The notes: generated by a model not told the origin, from the sequence alone. A stretch of DNA of 64,000 bases from Peribacillus simplex NBRC 15720 = DSM 1321 (GCF_002243645.1 NZ_CP017704.1:3924001-3988000); one strand, 5' to 3'; shown: positions 30,943 to 39,833, counted from the stretch's first letter. Translations and numbers: made by a program.

Positions 30943-32094
30943 TTATTTCGTCAAATAGTTCTCCGTATAATATGGTTTATTTTCCTCATCGAAGGCAACT
31001 CCGACACCGAGTGATTCAAAATCCTTCTGTAATTTGTTTTCCCTGTGTCCAATGGAATTCATTAGGCCTTCATGGGCAAAGATACTGCTATTCTGACCGG
31101 CAGCCAGATTTTCCCCCGCCATTCGAAAATTGATTTTGTCATCTTCCATCCGGTCGAAAGGGGATTCTCCTTCAAGATTTGTATGGTTGAAGTATTGATT
31201 CACGGCCATATCTTCACTATGATCCTGTGCAGTGACCTTCACTTGTTTATCCCATGAAAGCACTGAGAGATCATGATTGACCCGTGATGCATTGGTCAAA
31301 TCGAATAATTGATATTCAAAGCCCTTCTTTAATCCGGGGCCGGCTTCTGCAAAATAGCCGCTTTTTTCCTTTTCGAGTTTTGCGTCGATGATTTGGATTG
31401 CAGTGACTGTATTTTTCTCATGTTTGTCATAAAAAATGGTCACATAGCTATTATCCATTTCAAACATATCGTATTCGCCGCTGTCACTTCGAATCTGGTA
31501 ATAGACGTTTCCTTTAAGCAGTTTTGTTACAGGCTCCCCCATTTTTCCAGTCACGGTTTCTTTGGGAGTGCCGCGTTTTATGCCTTCCTTTGAGGAAATC
31601 AAATCTTGGTTCGTATATAAACCAACAACTTTATTGTTGTTATCGTAGGCAACCATGAAGAAATTTTGATAATTTTCGTGATAGGCGAGCCAGTCTACGC
31701 CATATTCATTCCGCGTATTCCGCTTAGCTTCACCAGCCATCTTTTCTACATCAGCTTTCGTATCGCCCATTTCGATATTACGGACTGAAAATGATGCATC
31801 AGCAGGTGCTTCCAGTGCTGGTTTTTTCACTTTTTCCGTTTCCTGCGATTCTTTTTCAGAAGCGGTATCCAATGTTTCCGTCAGCGATCCAATCACGCTG
31901 CTGACTCCAGTACTCAGTTTTTCCAAGGCAGTCGAAACCTCTGGCCCGTTTATAAAGGAATGAACATCGGATGCAAAGGCACCAACCCCTGCTTTGAACC
32001 CAGACTCCTGAATATCTTTACCATATCCATACCAAAATCCACCGAGTAGGAGTATGAGGACAACAATATTAAACAATTTCCGCAAATCGTTCAC
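30943..32094 (-). CDS. CAP-domain protein with CAP-associated N-terminal domain (YlbC-like)
   Basis: 383 residues. N-terminal membrane anchor or signal (about 7-24), a Ser/Glu-rich linker (50-100), a CAP-associated domain (about 105-250; IEMGDTKADVEKMAGEAKR and VGLYTNQDL), then a C-terminal CAP/SCP domain (about 260-380) with NHDLSVLSWDKQ, QDHSEDMAVNQYFNH and GENLAAG. B. subtilis YlbC has this architecture. Extracellular, calcium- or lipid-binding function suspected in the family; role unknown. RBS GCAGGAGTG near the ATG. Confidence 0.87.
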   Translation of the reverse strand: MNDLRKLFNIVVLILLLGGFWYGYGKDIQESGFKAGVGAFASDVHSFINGPEVSTALEKLSTGVSSVIGSLTETLDTASEKESQETEKVKKPALEAPADASFSVRNIEMGDTKADVEKMAGEAKRNTRNEYGVDWLAYHENYQNFFMVAYDNNNKVVGLYTNQDLISSKEGIKRGTPKETVTGKMGEPVTKLLKGNVYYQIRSDSGEYDMFEMDNSYVTIFYDKHEKNTVTAIQIIDAKLEKEKSGYFAEAGPGLKKGFEYQLFDLTNASRVNHDLSVLSWDKQVKVTAQDHSEDMAVNQYFNHTNLEGESPFDRMEDDKINFRMAGENLAAGQNSSIFAHEGLMNSIGHRENKLQKDFESLGVGVAFDEENKPYYTENYLTK

Positions 32095-32124
32095 TCCTGC
32101 TCTATCTAGGATATAGAATCCCGA

Positions 32125-32436
32125 TTATTGAAAGATCATCTGCAGCATACTTAAGATAGGTGGGGCACATAACAAAAACAGTGAACACAGAATGAGTATT
32201 TGTGAGGCCATTTTTGGAAGCTTTTCCTTCCCTTTTCCCGAATACCAGCCACTGAACTGAAGTTTATTTCTATACCAGACGAATAATAAAATCAGGATCG
32301 CAATCGAGCCTAGCCAGCCATACTGATTCATATTAACTCCTATGTTTATATATATGCCGTTTACAATGGTCGAAATGATTGTTCCGGCTATCCCGAAAAT
32401 TAATATGATACGTATCAATTCTAATAAGACCCTCAT
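32125..32436 (-). CDS. small membrane protein, unknown
   Basis: 103 residues with three hydrophobic segments (about 4-28, 41-54, 78-100) and a short basic loop (KGKEKLPK). AAGGAG lies 6 bases before the ATG. Family not recognised. It is 30 bp upstream of the CAP-domain gene on the same strand, likely cotranscribed. Confidence 0.65.
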   Translation of the reverse strand: MRVLLELIRIILIFGIAGTIISTIVNGIYINIGVNMNQYGWLGSIAILILLFVWYRNKLQFSGWYSGKGKEKLPKMASQILILCSLFLLCAPPILSMLQMIFQ

Positions 32437-32584
32437 ATGTCACTCCTTGGTTTCACCATTATACTTCTTCGTTTACAAAATAAAAACTTTAATGGTGTGG
32501 TATTACATATTATACCAAAAATTAGGAGGGGAATAAAACGGATGGTACGATGGTGAAATTTTTTTAGGAGAATTCATTATATAC

Positions 32585-32620
32585 AAAAAAGATTAGCTAC
32601 TTCGAGCTAATCTTTTTTGT
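32585..32620. terminator. terminator of the HxlR gene
   Basis: AAAAAAGATTAGCT / AGCTAATCTTTTTT with a short loop, next to the minus-strand stop at 32627; symmetric and functional in both senses. Confidence 0.85.
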
Positions 32621-32626
32621 TTGGAA

Positions 32627-33007
32627 TTACTTCAATTGATCATTCAATACACTTTCCTCAAGAACGGAAAACTTATCTCCATACACTCTGGTTATGTGAT
32701 TTTCCCCCCACGTACACAGTGCGGATAGGATACTTTCCAGGCTTTGTCCATACTCACTTAGTTCATATTCCACTTTTGGGGGGACTTGGTTGTAAACGAT
32801 CCGATTGATGACACCGTCCTGTTCCAGCTCCCGCAATTGTTGGGTCAACATTTTTTGGGTGATGTTTGGCATAAGGCGCTTCAATTCACTAGTCCGCTTT
32901 TTTCCGTGGGTCAGATGGCAGAGGATTACGCATTTCCACTTCCCGCCCAGTACTTCCAGAGTTGCTTCAACTGATATATTGTACTTCTTTTTTTGCATGA
33001 TTTGCAT
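32627..33007 (-). CDS. HxlR family transcriptional regulator
   Basis: 126 residues of the HxlR/MarR-like winged-helix family: VEATLEVLGGKWKCVILCHL (about 13-32), GKKRTSELKRLMPNITQKMLTQQLRELEQDGVI (recognition region) and VEYELSEYGQSL (wing). Family regulators respond to aldehydes, redox or quinones. Two starts are possible (33007 and 32998). It is divergent from an MFS exporter, with palindromes in the shared control region. Confidence 0.88.
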   Translation of the reverse strand: MQIMQKKKYNISVEATLEVLGGKWKCVILCHLTHGKKRTSELKRLMPNITQKMLTQQLRELEQDGVINRIVYNQVPPKVEYELSEYGQSLESILSALCTWGENHITRVYGDKFSVLEESVLNDQLK

Positions 33008-33027
33008 ACTCTCCTTATTTTATAGGA

Positions 33028-33057
33028 ACTTTAAGGTACCTATATTACTTTAAAGTA
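33028..33057. promoter_or_regulatory. candidate HxlR operator region
   Basis: ACTTTAAGGTACC followed 18 bp later by the perfect 12-bp palindrome TACTTTAAAGTA (33046-33057). Both share the ACTTTAA half and lie between the divergent regulator and exporter, next to the regulator start. Confidence 0.5.
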
Positions 33058-33185
33058 CGTACTGTTTTTTATTTGTATTATATCTCATAATAACATTTGC
33101 ACACCGAATTCCACTGTACCATTTATAAAAAAGTTGCTTAGGCAATTTCAATGATAGTACAAAACGACGAGAAGGAGAAGAGGAT

Positions 33186-34391
33186 ATGATTTCAAGTAAA
33201 AATAGAAGTACATGGGCATTGCTGGCTTTAGCGATCAGTGCCTTTGCGATAGGAACAACTGAGTTCATCAGCGTGGGATTATTACCACTCATTTCTAAAG
33301 ATTTACACATTACAGTGACGACGGCGGGATTGACTGTATCCTTATACGCCTTGGGGGTTATGTTCGGGGCACCTATCCTGACATCCCTGACATCGAATAT
33401 GTCGCGAAAGACTTTATTGCTTTGGATAATGGTCGTGTTCATTGCCGGAAATGCATTAGCGGCTTCTGCGACAACGGTCGGTGTATTATTGATCGCACGT
33501 GTTATTTCAGCGCTTGCACATGGTATCTTCATGTCAATCGGCGCTACGATTGCGGCTGATTTGGTCCCTGAAAACCGCAGGGCGAGTGCCATCGCCATCA
33601 TGTTTACAGGCCTGACGGTGGCAACGGTGACCGGAGTTCCTTTTGGAACCTTCATCGGCCAGCAATTCGGCTGGAGGTTCGCTTTCATCATCATTGTGGC
33701 AATCGGCGTGATTGCTTTCATAGGGAACGGCATCCTAGTACCATCCGATTTAAGAAAAGCTGCACGGACCACGTTTCGTGACCAAATCAAATTGGTGACG
33801 AATGGCCGATTGCTGCTAGTATTCATCATAACAGCGTTAGGGTATGGAGGTACATTCGTTGTCTTCACGTACCTGTCGCCATTACTTCAGGAAGTGACAG
33901 GGTTTAAAGAAGGAACTGTGGCCTTGATTTTGCTAGTATATGGAGTAGCGATAGCAATAGGAAATACCCTTGGCGGGAAATTGGCCAATCGCAATCCTAT
34001 TAATGCCCTATTCTATATGTTTCTTATACAGGCCATTGTACTTGTGGTCTTGACTTTCACGGCACCGTTTAAGATCGCTGGTTTAATTACGATCATTTTA
34101 ATGGGATTGTTTGCATTCATGAATGTTCCGGGGCTTCAAGTGTATGTCGTCATGTTAGCGGAGCGTTTCGTGCCTAGTGCAGTGGACGTGGCGTCAGCCA
34201 TCAATATTGCCGCCTTCAATGCAGGAATCGCCATTGGTGCCTACTTAGGAGGGGTGATTACGGATTCGATCGGACTGATCCATACAGCTTGGATAGGTGG
34301 AGTCATGGTGTTTGCAGCTGTGATTTTAACAGGGTGGAGCCGGGCCTTGGAAAGTAAAGACCGTACTAAGGGAACTGACAAAATAGCATAG
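33186..34391 (+). CDS. MFS transporter, DHA1 / AraJ-YdhP type
   Basis: 401 residues, 12 membrane segments. FAIGTTEFISVGLLPLIS (about 19-36) is the hallmark of the AraJ/SotB/YdhP sugar-or-drug efflux group, with ARVISALAHGIFMSIG as motif C-like region. Exports a drug, sugar or aldehyde-related compound. GAAGGAG ribosome site before the ATG. Divergent HxlR regulator and downstream aldo-keto reductase and NamA suggest a carbonyl/electrophile stress module; that link is inferred. Confidence 0.85.
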   Translation: MISSKNRSTWALLALAISAFAIGTTEFISVGLLPLISKDLHITVTTAGLTVSLYALGVMFGAPILTSLTSNMSRKTLLLWIMVVFIAGNALAASATTVGVLLIARVISALAHGIFMSIGATIAADLVPENRRASAIAIMFTGLTVATVTGVPFGTFIGQQFGWRFAFIIIVAIGVIAFIGNGILVPSDLRKAARTTFRDQIKLVTNGRLLLVFIITALGYGGTFVVFTYLSPLLQEVTGFKEGTVALILLVYGVAIAIGNTLGGKLANRNPINALFYMFLIQAIVLVVLTFTAPFKIAGLITIILMGLFAFMNVPGLQVYVVMLAERFVPSAVDVASAINIAAFNAGIAIGAYLGGVITDSIGLIHTAWIGGVMVFAAVILTGWSRALESKDRTKGTDKIA

Positions 34392-34452
34392 GATTAAAAA
34401 AGTGATACATGTTAGAAAAGGCATGCTATGCGTTTAGAGTATCAAAAAACCA

Positions 34453-34512
34453 AGTATCATTGCATCCCTTCAGCGAATGATGGAAGGTTCCTTGAAGGGA
34501 TGTAATGATACT
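34453..34512 (+). repeat. 20-bp-arm hairpin upstream of the aldo-keto reductase
   Basis: Arms 34453-34472 (AGTATCATTGCATCCCTTCA) and 34493-34512 pair over all 20 positions in RNA, one of them G-U, around a 20-base loop. No T-run follows. It ends about 65 bases before the reductase start codon and could be an mRNA-stability or termination element or an attenuator arm. Confidence 0.6.
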
Positions 34513-34577
34513 GATACTTAAGCGCATTACAATCTTTGATAAAAACAATGAAGAAAAAATTTGGAGGTAGAGAGATA

Positions 34578-35420
34578 ATGGTGAAAAATTTACAAGATAC
34601 AACAACATTGCATAACGGGGTTAAAATGCCATGGTTCGGTTTGGGCGTATTTAAGGTGGAAGAAGGACCTGAGCTGGTAAATGCAGTTAAAGTGGCCGTT
34701 AAGCATGGTTATCGCAGTATCGATACGGCTGCCATTTATGAAAATGAAGAAGGGGTTGGACAAGGGATTCGTGAGGGCTTAAAAGAAGCTGGAATCTCCA
34801 GGGAAGACTTATTCGTAACATCAAAAGTCTGGAATGCCGATTTGGGATATGAATCGACAATTGCGGCTTACGAAAAAAGCTTAAAGAAACTTGGCTTGGA
34901 GTACTTGGATTTATATCTTATCCATTGGCCAGTGGAAGGAAAATATAAAGAAGCTTGGAGAGCATTGGAAACTCTTTATAAAGAAGGTAAAGTAAAAGCG
35001 ATCGGTGTGAGCAATTTCCAGATTCACCACCTAAAAGATCTAATGGAAGATGCAGAAGTGAAGCCGATGGTCAATCAAGTAGAATGCCATCCGCGGTTAA
35101 CTCAAAAAGAAGTTCAGGCATTTTGTAAGGAACAAGGAATACAACTTGAAGCGTGGTCACCTTTGATGCAAGGTGAACTTCTGGATAATGACGTTTTACA
35201 AGCAATTGCGACCAAGCATGGTAAATCAGTTGCACAAGTCATTTTACGCTGGGATTTACAAAATGGGATTGTAACGATTCCAAAATCCACTAAAGAACAT
35301 CGTATTGTAGAAAACTCATCTGTATTCGATTTCGAATTGACGGAAGAAGAAATAAACCAAATTGATGGATTGAATCAGAATCACCGTGTTGGTCCAGATC
35401 CTGATAATTTCGACTTTTAA
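34578..35420 (+). CDS. aldo/keto reductase (YvgN/YtbE-like)
   Basis: 280 residues with the AKR tetrad Asp49 (RSIDTAAIYENE), Tyr54, Lys83 (TSKVWN) and His116 (LIHWPVEG), plus the NADPH motif IPKSTKEHR near the C-terminus. Close to B. subtilis YvgN/YtbE, which reduce methylglyoxal and other aldehydes. ATG at 34578 has GGAGG 8 bases upstream; the in-frame ATG at 34536 is rejected. A terminator follows. Confidence 0.9.
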   Translation: MVKNLQDTTTLHNGVKMPWFGLGVFKVEEGPELVNAVKVAVKHGYRSIDTAAIYENEEGVGQGIREGLKEAGISREDLFVTSKVWNADLGYESTIAAYEKSLKKLGLEYLDLYLIHWPVEGKYKEAWRALETLYKEGKVKAIGVSNFQIHHLKDLMEDAEVKPMVNQVECHPRLTQKEVQAFCKEQGIQLEAWSPLMQGELLDNDVLQAIATKHGKSVAQVILRWDLQNGIVTIPKSTKEHRIVENSSVFDFELTEEEINQIDGLNQNHRVGPDPDNFDF

Positions 35421-35430
35421 TCACGTATGA

Positions 35431-35467
35431 AGGAGAGGGACGGAATATCCGTCTTTCTCTTTTTTTA
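35431..35467 (+). terminator. terminator of the aldo/keto reductase gene
   Basis: AGAGGGACGGA / TCCGTCTTTCTCT hairpin with a long T-run, 10 bases after the stop. Confidence 0.85.
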
Positions 35468-35552
35468 TTGGATCTCCACATTGTTGGGGATGGAAAAATG
35501 CTGTACCAACATTCGATGGCGTTTACAATGACAGCTTCGGGAATCTGATTAG

Positions 35553-35581
35553 TTGACACGGTATTTCTATGATGATATAAA
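35553..35581 (+). promoter_or_regulatory. sigma-A promoter of namA
   Basis: Perfect TTGACA (35553-35558), 17-base spacer, TATAAA (35576-35581). Confidence 0.75.
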
Positions 35582-35596
35582 TGCATGTGCATGCAT
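35581..35596. promoter_or_regulatory. operator-like palindrome at the namA start site
   Basis: ATGCATGTGCATGCAT, a 7-bp inverted repeat around a 2-bp centre, lies immediately after the -10 box, where a bound repressor would block transcription. No regulator for it is identified. Confidence 0.5.
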
Positions 35597-35620
35597 TATA
35601 TAAAAAAGGAGATAAAAATT

Positions 35621-36649
35621 ATGAATGATTTATTTTCACCTTATCGCATAAAAGAACTTGAACTTAAAAATAGGATCGTCATGCCGCCGATGTGCCAATA
35701 CTCCGTCGAAGCGGAAGATGGTATACCAACCAACTGGCATCAGCAGCATTATGTAAGCAGGGCAGTTGGAGGCACGGGGTTAATTATAGTTGAAATGACC
35801 GATGTGGAACCTGATGGGCGCATTTCGAATCGCGATCTTGGATTATGGTCCGACGATCAAATTGGAGCTTTCTCCAACATCGTTAAGGAAGTTCATCAAT
35901 ACGGTGCAAAAATCGGGATACAAATCGCCCATGCAGGCCGTAAAGCGGAGGATGCCGAAACTCCGGTGGCACCATCAGCCATCGCCTTTGATGAGACGTT
36001 TAAAACACCAAGAGCTTTAGAAACGGAAGAAGTGAAGGAAATGGTCGATAAATTTCGGGCATCGGCCAGAAGGGCTGTTCAAGCAGGATTTGACGTAATC
36101 GAATTACACGGTGCACACGGGTATCTAATCCACCAATTCACATCACCGCTTACGAATAAACGGGATGACGAATATGGAAGGGACCTGACCAAATTCGGAG
36201 TGGAAGTCATTAAAGCCGTGAAAAGCGAAATGCCTGCCGACATGCCTTTGATCATGCGCATTTCTGCAAGAGAATACGTTGAAGGCGGATATGGTATTGA
36301 AGAAAGCATTGCATTTTCACAAGTCTTTAAAGAAGCAGGCGTCGATATGTTCCATGTAAGCTCTGGAGGAGAAGGCCCGATTGGAGCAGACGGAAGACCG
36401 GGTACGCATGCTAACTATCAAACGCCGTTGGCCAGGGAAATCAAAAAAGCTTTGGATATTCCGGTGATTGCTGTAGGTCGATTAGATGATCCGATTCTTG
36501 CAAATTCAATCATTGGTAATGAAGAAGCGGAATTGGTTGCCGTCGGCAGAGGAATGCTGCGAAACCCATATTGGGCACTGGAGGCATCTAAAGCTTTAAA
36601 TAAAAAAACGGAGATCCCTAAACAATATCAACTTGGATTCAAGCATTGA
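35621..36649 (+). CDS. namA: NADPH dehydrogenase NamA (old yellow enzyme, YqjM)
   Basis: 342 residues. FMN-dependent old-yellow-enzyme of the YqjM subclass: MPPMCQYS carries the redox-tuning Cys25 and Tyr27, HGAHGYLIHQF the substrate-binding His pair, and ISAREYVEGG and VAVGRGMLRNP the FMN phosphate site. Reduces C=C bonds of enones, quinones and nitroesters; in B. subtilis induced by electrophile and oxidative stress. ATG at 35621 has AAGGAG upstream; the earlier ATG at 35585 lies in the operator palindrome. Confidence 0.94.
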   Translation: MNDLFSPYRIKELELKNRIVMPPMCQYSVEAEDGIPTNWHQQHYVSRAVGGTGLIIVEMTDVEPDGRISNRDLGLWSDDQIGAFSNIVKEVHQYGAKIGIQIAHAGRKAEDAETPVAPSAIAFDETFKTPRALETEEVKEMVDKFRASARRAVQAGFDVIELHGAHGYLIHQFTSPLTNKRDDEYGRDLTKFGVEVIKAVKSEMPADMPLIMRISAREYVEGGYGIEESIAFSQVFKEAGVDMFHVSSGGEGPIGADGRPGTHANYQTPLAREIKKALDIPVIAVGRLDDPILANSIIGNEEAELVAVGRGMLRNPYWALEASKALNKKTEIPKQYQLGFKH

Positions 36650-36665
36650 TACAAATTTATTCCTT

Positions 36666-36702
36666 AAAACGCCGGCGAATATTATATTCGCTGGCGTTTT
36701 TA
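36666..36702 (+). terminator. terminator of namA
   Basis: AAAACGCCGGCGAAT / ATTCGCTGGCGTTTTT hairpin 17 bases after the stop. Confidence 0.88.
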
Positions 36703-36881
36703 CATTCAGGCTCCAGTGACTATAGGACGGATAAGGATCATCGCAAATTAATCGATCCTTTTCGGTATTCTGATAGTGGCTGCCTTGTTAAATTTCATCA
36801 GCCGAACCATTACGTGATGTTTAACTGGAAATTTTGTTATAATGAAAAAGATAAATCAAACGATAATTCGAGGTGCTAATT

Positions 36882-37193
36882 ATGGAAGAAATCAAAATCA
36901 TTACAACTGAAGAAGTGGAAGCTAAGCTTGAGGCAGGCGAAGCGATGGAGCTTGTCGATGTTCGTGAAGACGAAGAAGTGCAAGAGGGAATGATTGAAGG
37001 CGCGAAACATATTCGCATGAATGATATCCCGGCGAACCTTGACTATTTTGATAAAGAAAAAGAATATATTTTTATCTGCCGTTCAGGACGCCGCAGTGAA
37101 AATGTATGCCATTATCTTCAGGAACAAGGATATAAAGTGGCAAACATGGTTGGCGGAATGCTTGAATGGGACGGCGAAGTCATCGTTAAGTGA
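36882..37193 (+). CDS. rhodanese-like domain protein
   Basis: 103 residues forming one rhodanese domain: MELVDVREDEEVQEGMIEGAKHI (about 22-44) and the active loop FICRSGRRS with catalytic Cys66. The six-residue loop CRSGRR suits sulfur transfer. Sulfur donor unknown. ATG at 36882 with GAGGTG 7 bases upstream; the frame from 36873 is longer by three residues. Its stop overlaps the start of a small zinc-ribbon gene. Confidence 0.88.
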   Translation: MEEIKIITTEEVEAKLEAGEAMELVDVREDEEVQEGMIEGAKHIRMNDIPANLDYFDKEKEYIFICRSGRRSENVCHYLQEQGYKVANMVGGMLEWDGEVIVK

Positions 37194-37333
37194 AGTTCTT
37201 CAAAAAAACCTGTTACTTTTGTAAGCGTAAATCCAAGAATGTGACGGCTTATTTGAATGAAGAAAGACATAAGATCATGGTTTGTTCACAATGTCGTGAA
37301 TATGCGGAAAGACGCGCATATTTGAAGACGTGA
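37190..37333 (+). CDS. 47-residue zinc-ribbon protein
   Basis: GTG at 37190 overlaps the rhodanese stop by 4 bp, indicating translational coupling. The protein starts MKFFKKTCYFCKRKSKNVTA and ends CREYAERRAYLKT. Two C-x2-C pairs (Cys8/11 and Cys32/35) form a clear treble-clef or ribbon zinc site. Basic, so nucleic-acid or protein binding is plausible. A terminator begins at its stop codon. Specific function unknown. Confidence 0.75.
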   Translation: MKFFKKTCYFCKRKSKNVTAYLNEERHKIMVCSQCREYAERRAYLKT

Positions 37334-37369
37334 AAAAAAAGAGTCCTTTCATGAAAGGGCTCTTTTTTC
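37333..37369 (+). terminator. terminator of the rhodanese/zinc-ribbon unit
   Basis: AAAAAGAGTCCTTTC / GAAAGGGCTCTTTTTT hairpin directly after the stop. Confidence 0.88.
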
Positions 37370-37457
37370 TATGAACCTTTCCTAACGGGGATGCAAAAGT
37401 TATATGTTAAAATTAGGGTGCTGAAATCAGAAAATATAGAAAAAGGAGCGTTGAAGC

Positions 37458-38540
37458 ATGAATGTTCATAAAATAGCGGTCATTGCTGGTGATGGGATAG
37501 GCCCTGAGGTGATTAATGAGGGTGTAAAGGTACTTAAAGAAGTGGCTGCAATTGCCGGGGATTTTTCTTTCCAGTTCACATATTTTCCGTGGGGCTGTGA
37601 ATATTATCTCGAGCACGGCAAAATGCTGCCCGACGACGGACTGGAACAACTGATGAAGTTTGACGCCGTGTATCTTGGAGCGGTCGGTTATCCTGGTGTC
37701 CCGGACCATATTTCATTACGTGAACTTCTGCTGAAAATCAGAAAGGGATTTGACCAATATGTGAATGTTCGACCCGTTAAATTGCTTCAAGGTGCACCCT
37801 GTCCATTAAAAGACGTGACTCGTGACCAAATCGATATGGTTGTCATCCGTGAAAACAGTGAAGGGGAATATTCCGGTGCCGGTGATTGGCTTTTTAAAGG
37901 CAAGCCAGAAGAAGTGGTACTGCAGACGGGGGTCTTTTCACGAAAAGGAACGGAGAGGATCATCCGTTATGCGTATGAACTTGCGCGTAAGACAGGAAGG
38001 ACGCTAACGAGCATAAGCAAGGCGAACGCATTGAATTATTCAATGGTTTTTTGGGATCAGGTTTTTGAAGAAATTGGACAGGAGTATCCGGAAGTAGAAA
38101 CGAATTCCTATCTGGTCGATGCGGCGAGCATGTATTTTGTCAAACAGCCCGAACGGTTTCAAATCGTTGTCACCTCCAATTTGTTTGGTGACATCATCAC
38201 GGATTTAGGTGCTGCCATTGCAGGCGGGATGGGACTGGCGGCCGGTGCCAATTTAAACCCGGAACGGATTTACCCTTCGATGTTCGAACCGATTCATGGT
38301 TCAGCCCCGGATATAGCACATCAAGGCATCGCCAATCCACTTGCGGCCATATGGTCCGCAAGCCAGATTCTCGATTTCTTTGGGCACGGGGTTTGGGGTG
38401 CAAAAGTGTTGGACGTGATCGAACAGTTGATGATTGATAAAAAGGCTCTGACTCCTGATATGGGCGGGGCTGCTTCTACAGAAGAAGTCGGGGATGAGGT
38501 GGTTGCAATATTATCCGCTTTACAAATAAATCAAGTATAA
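37458..38540 (+). CDS. tartrate/D-malate dehydrogenase family beta-decarboxylating dehydrogenase (YcsA-like)
   Basis: 360 residues of the isopropylmalate/isocitrate dehydrogenase superfamily. IAGDGIGPEVINEG opens the NAD domain, VIRENSEGEYSGAGDW is the substrate loop typical of tartrate/D-malate dehydrogenases (TtuC, DmlA, YcsA) rather than LeuB, and SNLFGDIITDLGAAIAGGMGLA carries metal ligands. Expected reaction: oxidative decarboxylation of D-malate or tartrate to pyruvate or related acids with NAD. AAAAGGAG ribosome site. Monocistronic in appearance. Confidence 0.9.
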   Translation: MNVHKIAVIAGDGIGPEVINEGVKVLKEVAAIAGDFSFQFTYFPWGCEYYLEHGKMLPDDGLEQLMKFDAVYLGAVGYPGVPDHISLRELLLKIRKGFDQYVNVRPVKLLQGAPCPLKDVTRDQIDMVVIRENSEGEYSGAGDWLFKGKPEEVVLQTGVFSRKGTERIIRYAYELARKTGRTLTSISKANALNYSMVFWDQVFEEIGQEYPEVETNSYLVDAASMYFVKQPERFQIVVTSNLFGDIITDLGAAIAGGMGLAAGANLNPERIYPSMFEPIHGSAPDIAHQGIANPLAAIWSASQILDFFGHGVWGAKVLDVIEQLMIDKKALTPDMGGAASTEEVGDEVVAILSALQINQV

Positions 38541-38602
38541 TCATCATGAAAAATGGGCATCCTGCACAATAACTATCATTATAGTAAAAGGGCGGGGAGC
38601 CG

Positions 38603-38788
38603 ATGATACAAGTCAAATTATTTGATTATGAGCATGAAAAGGATCTAGAGGATGAAATGAACTTTTTCCTGGAAGACATTCGTGATAATCAAATCGTCGA
38701 TATCAAATACAATGTCGCCACTACAGGTGAAGAGGAAGAGGAACAAATCTACTGTTTCAGTGCGATGATCATCTATAAAAAAAAATAA
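38603..38788 (+). CDS. cse60: sporulation protein Cse60
   Basis: 61 residues: MIQVKLFDYEHEKDLEDEMN begins the Cse60 family (about 60 residues, SigE-dependent in B. subtilis). The central IVDIKYNVATTGEEEEEQIYC and terminal FSAMIIYKK match the family pattern. Mother-cell product of unknown function. GGGGAG ribosome site close to the ATG. I did not find a convincing SigE promoter. Confidence 0.85.
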   Translation: MIQVKLFDYEHEKDLEDEMNFFLEDIRDNQIVDIKYNVATTGEEEEEQIYCFSAMIIYKKK

Positions 38789-38815
38789 AGGCCGGCTGGC
38801 CCTATAATCAATATT

Positions 38816-38861
38816 AGACTACCTATTGCTGCAACGCGGGCAATCCAAGGTAGTCTTTTTT
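38816..38861 (+). terminator. terminator of cse60
   Basis: AGACTACCT / AGGTAGTCT outer stem with an inner ATTGC/GCAAT stem and TTTTTT. Confidence 0.8.
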
Positions 38862-38903
38862 GCGTCTTGACTTCCTGGGAAGGGGGCAAATTCGATGTGG
38901 AAA

Positions 38904-39833
38904 TCAAGACGATGTCGCTTCCCCGCCGTTGACATGAAGTGTTTGTCCTGTCACAAAACGGGAATCATCAGAAGCGAGATAGACAAAGGTGGGAGCCAGT
39001 TCAAATGGCTGGCCTTGACGCTCCATCGGGTTATCGACTTGTGTCACTTCGTCTGCCGAAAAACTTGCCGGGATGAGGGGTGTCCAAAACCTTCCGGGCG
39101 CAACGGCGTTCACCCGGATGCCTTGATCGACAAGACTGTTTGCCAAGGCACGGGTAAAACCAATATTGGCCCCTTTAGTCGCCGTGTAATCAATTAATTG
39201 CTTATTCCCTTTAAACGTCACGACAGAAGATGTATTAATGATGGAGGACCCAGCTTTTAAATGGGGAAGGGCAGCACGGGTCGTGTAGAAGTGGGAATAG
39301 ATATTCACTTTAAAGGTATCATCGAATTGCTCATCCGTAATATCAAGCAAGCTTAATTGCTGAAATTGAATACCCACATGGTTACAAAGAATATCGAGCT
39401 TTCCAAATGTTTGGATGGTGTCTTCCACGATATTGATACATTGCTGCTTATCCCTTAAGTCACCAGGCAGCAGTAAGCAACGTTGTCCAAGCTCTTCAAT
39501 TCTCGTTTTAGTCCGATTGGCATCCTCATGTTCATCCAGATAAGCGATGGAAACATCTGCGCCTTCTTTAGCAAAAGCGATGGCAGCCGCAGCTCCAATC
39601 CCACTGTCTCCTCCAGTTATCAATGCGACACTACCTGTTAATTTCCCACTGCCCCTATAATTGGGATTTTCAATGATGGGCCGGGGTACCATTAATTTTT
39701 CTACACCAGGTTGGCGGAATTGGCGTTGCTCCGGAACTGTGATGGGAACGTCTTGATAACGAGTGATCTTTCCATAATTCGGATGCATGGGATAGCCTTT
39801 ATCGGATGATTTCTTTTTCTTATCTTCTGCCAT
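38904..39833 (-). CDS. short-chain dehydrogenase/reductase (general-stress type, YhdF/YdaD-like)
   Basis: 309 residues with the ~60-residue N-terminal extension ([19 protein letters not shown]) typical of the stress SDRs YhdF/YdaD. Cofactor loop TGGDSGIG (73-80), catalytic Ser202/Tyr216/Lys220 (YTATKG), and the helix-4 motif reads NHVG rather than NNAG. NAD(P)-dependent alcohol/sugar oxidoreductase of unknown substrate. AGGAGG ribosome site before the ATG. Confidence 0.9.
   Translation of the reverse strand: MAEDKKKKSSDKGYPMHPNYGKITRYQDVPITVPEQRQFRQPGVEKLMVPRPIIENPNYRGSGKLTGSVALITGGDSGIGAAAAIAFAKEGADVSIAYLDEHEDANRTKTRIEELGQRCLLLPGDLRDKQQCINIVEDTIQTFGKLDILCNHVGIQFQQLSLLDITDEQFDDTFKVNIYSHFYTTRAALPHLKAGSSIINTSSVVTFKGNKQLIDYTATKGANIGFTRALANSLVDQGIRVNAVAPGRFWTPLIPASFSADEVTQVDNPMERQGQPFELAPTFVYLASDDSRFVTGQTLHVNGGEATSS

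Noticed and set aside
36646-36879. 77-residue ORF after namA
   Set aside because: Overlaps the namA stop and terminator; no ribosome site.
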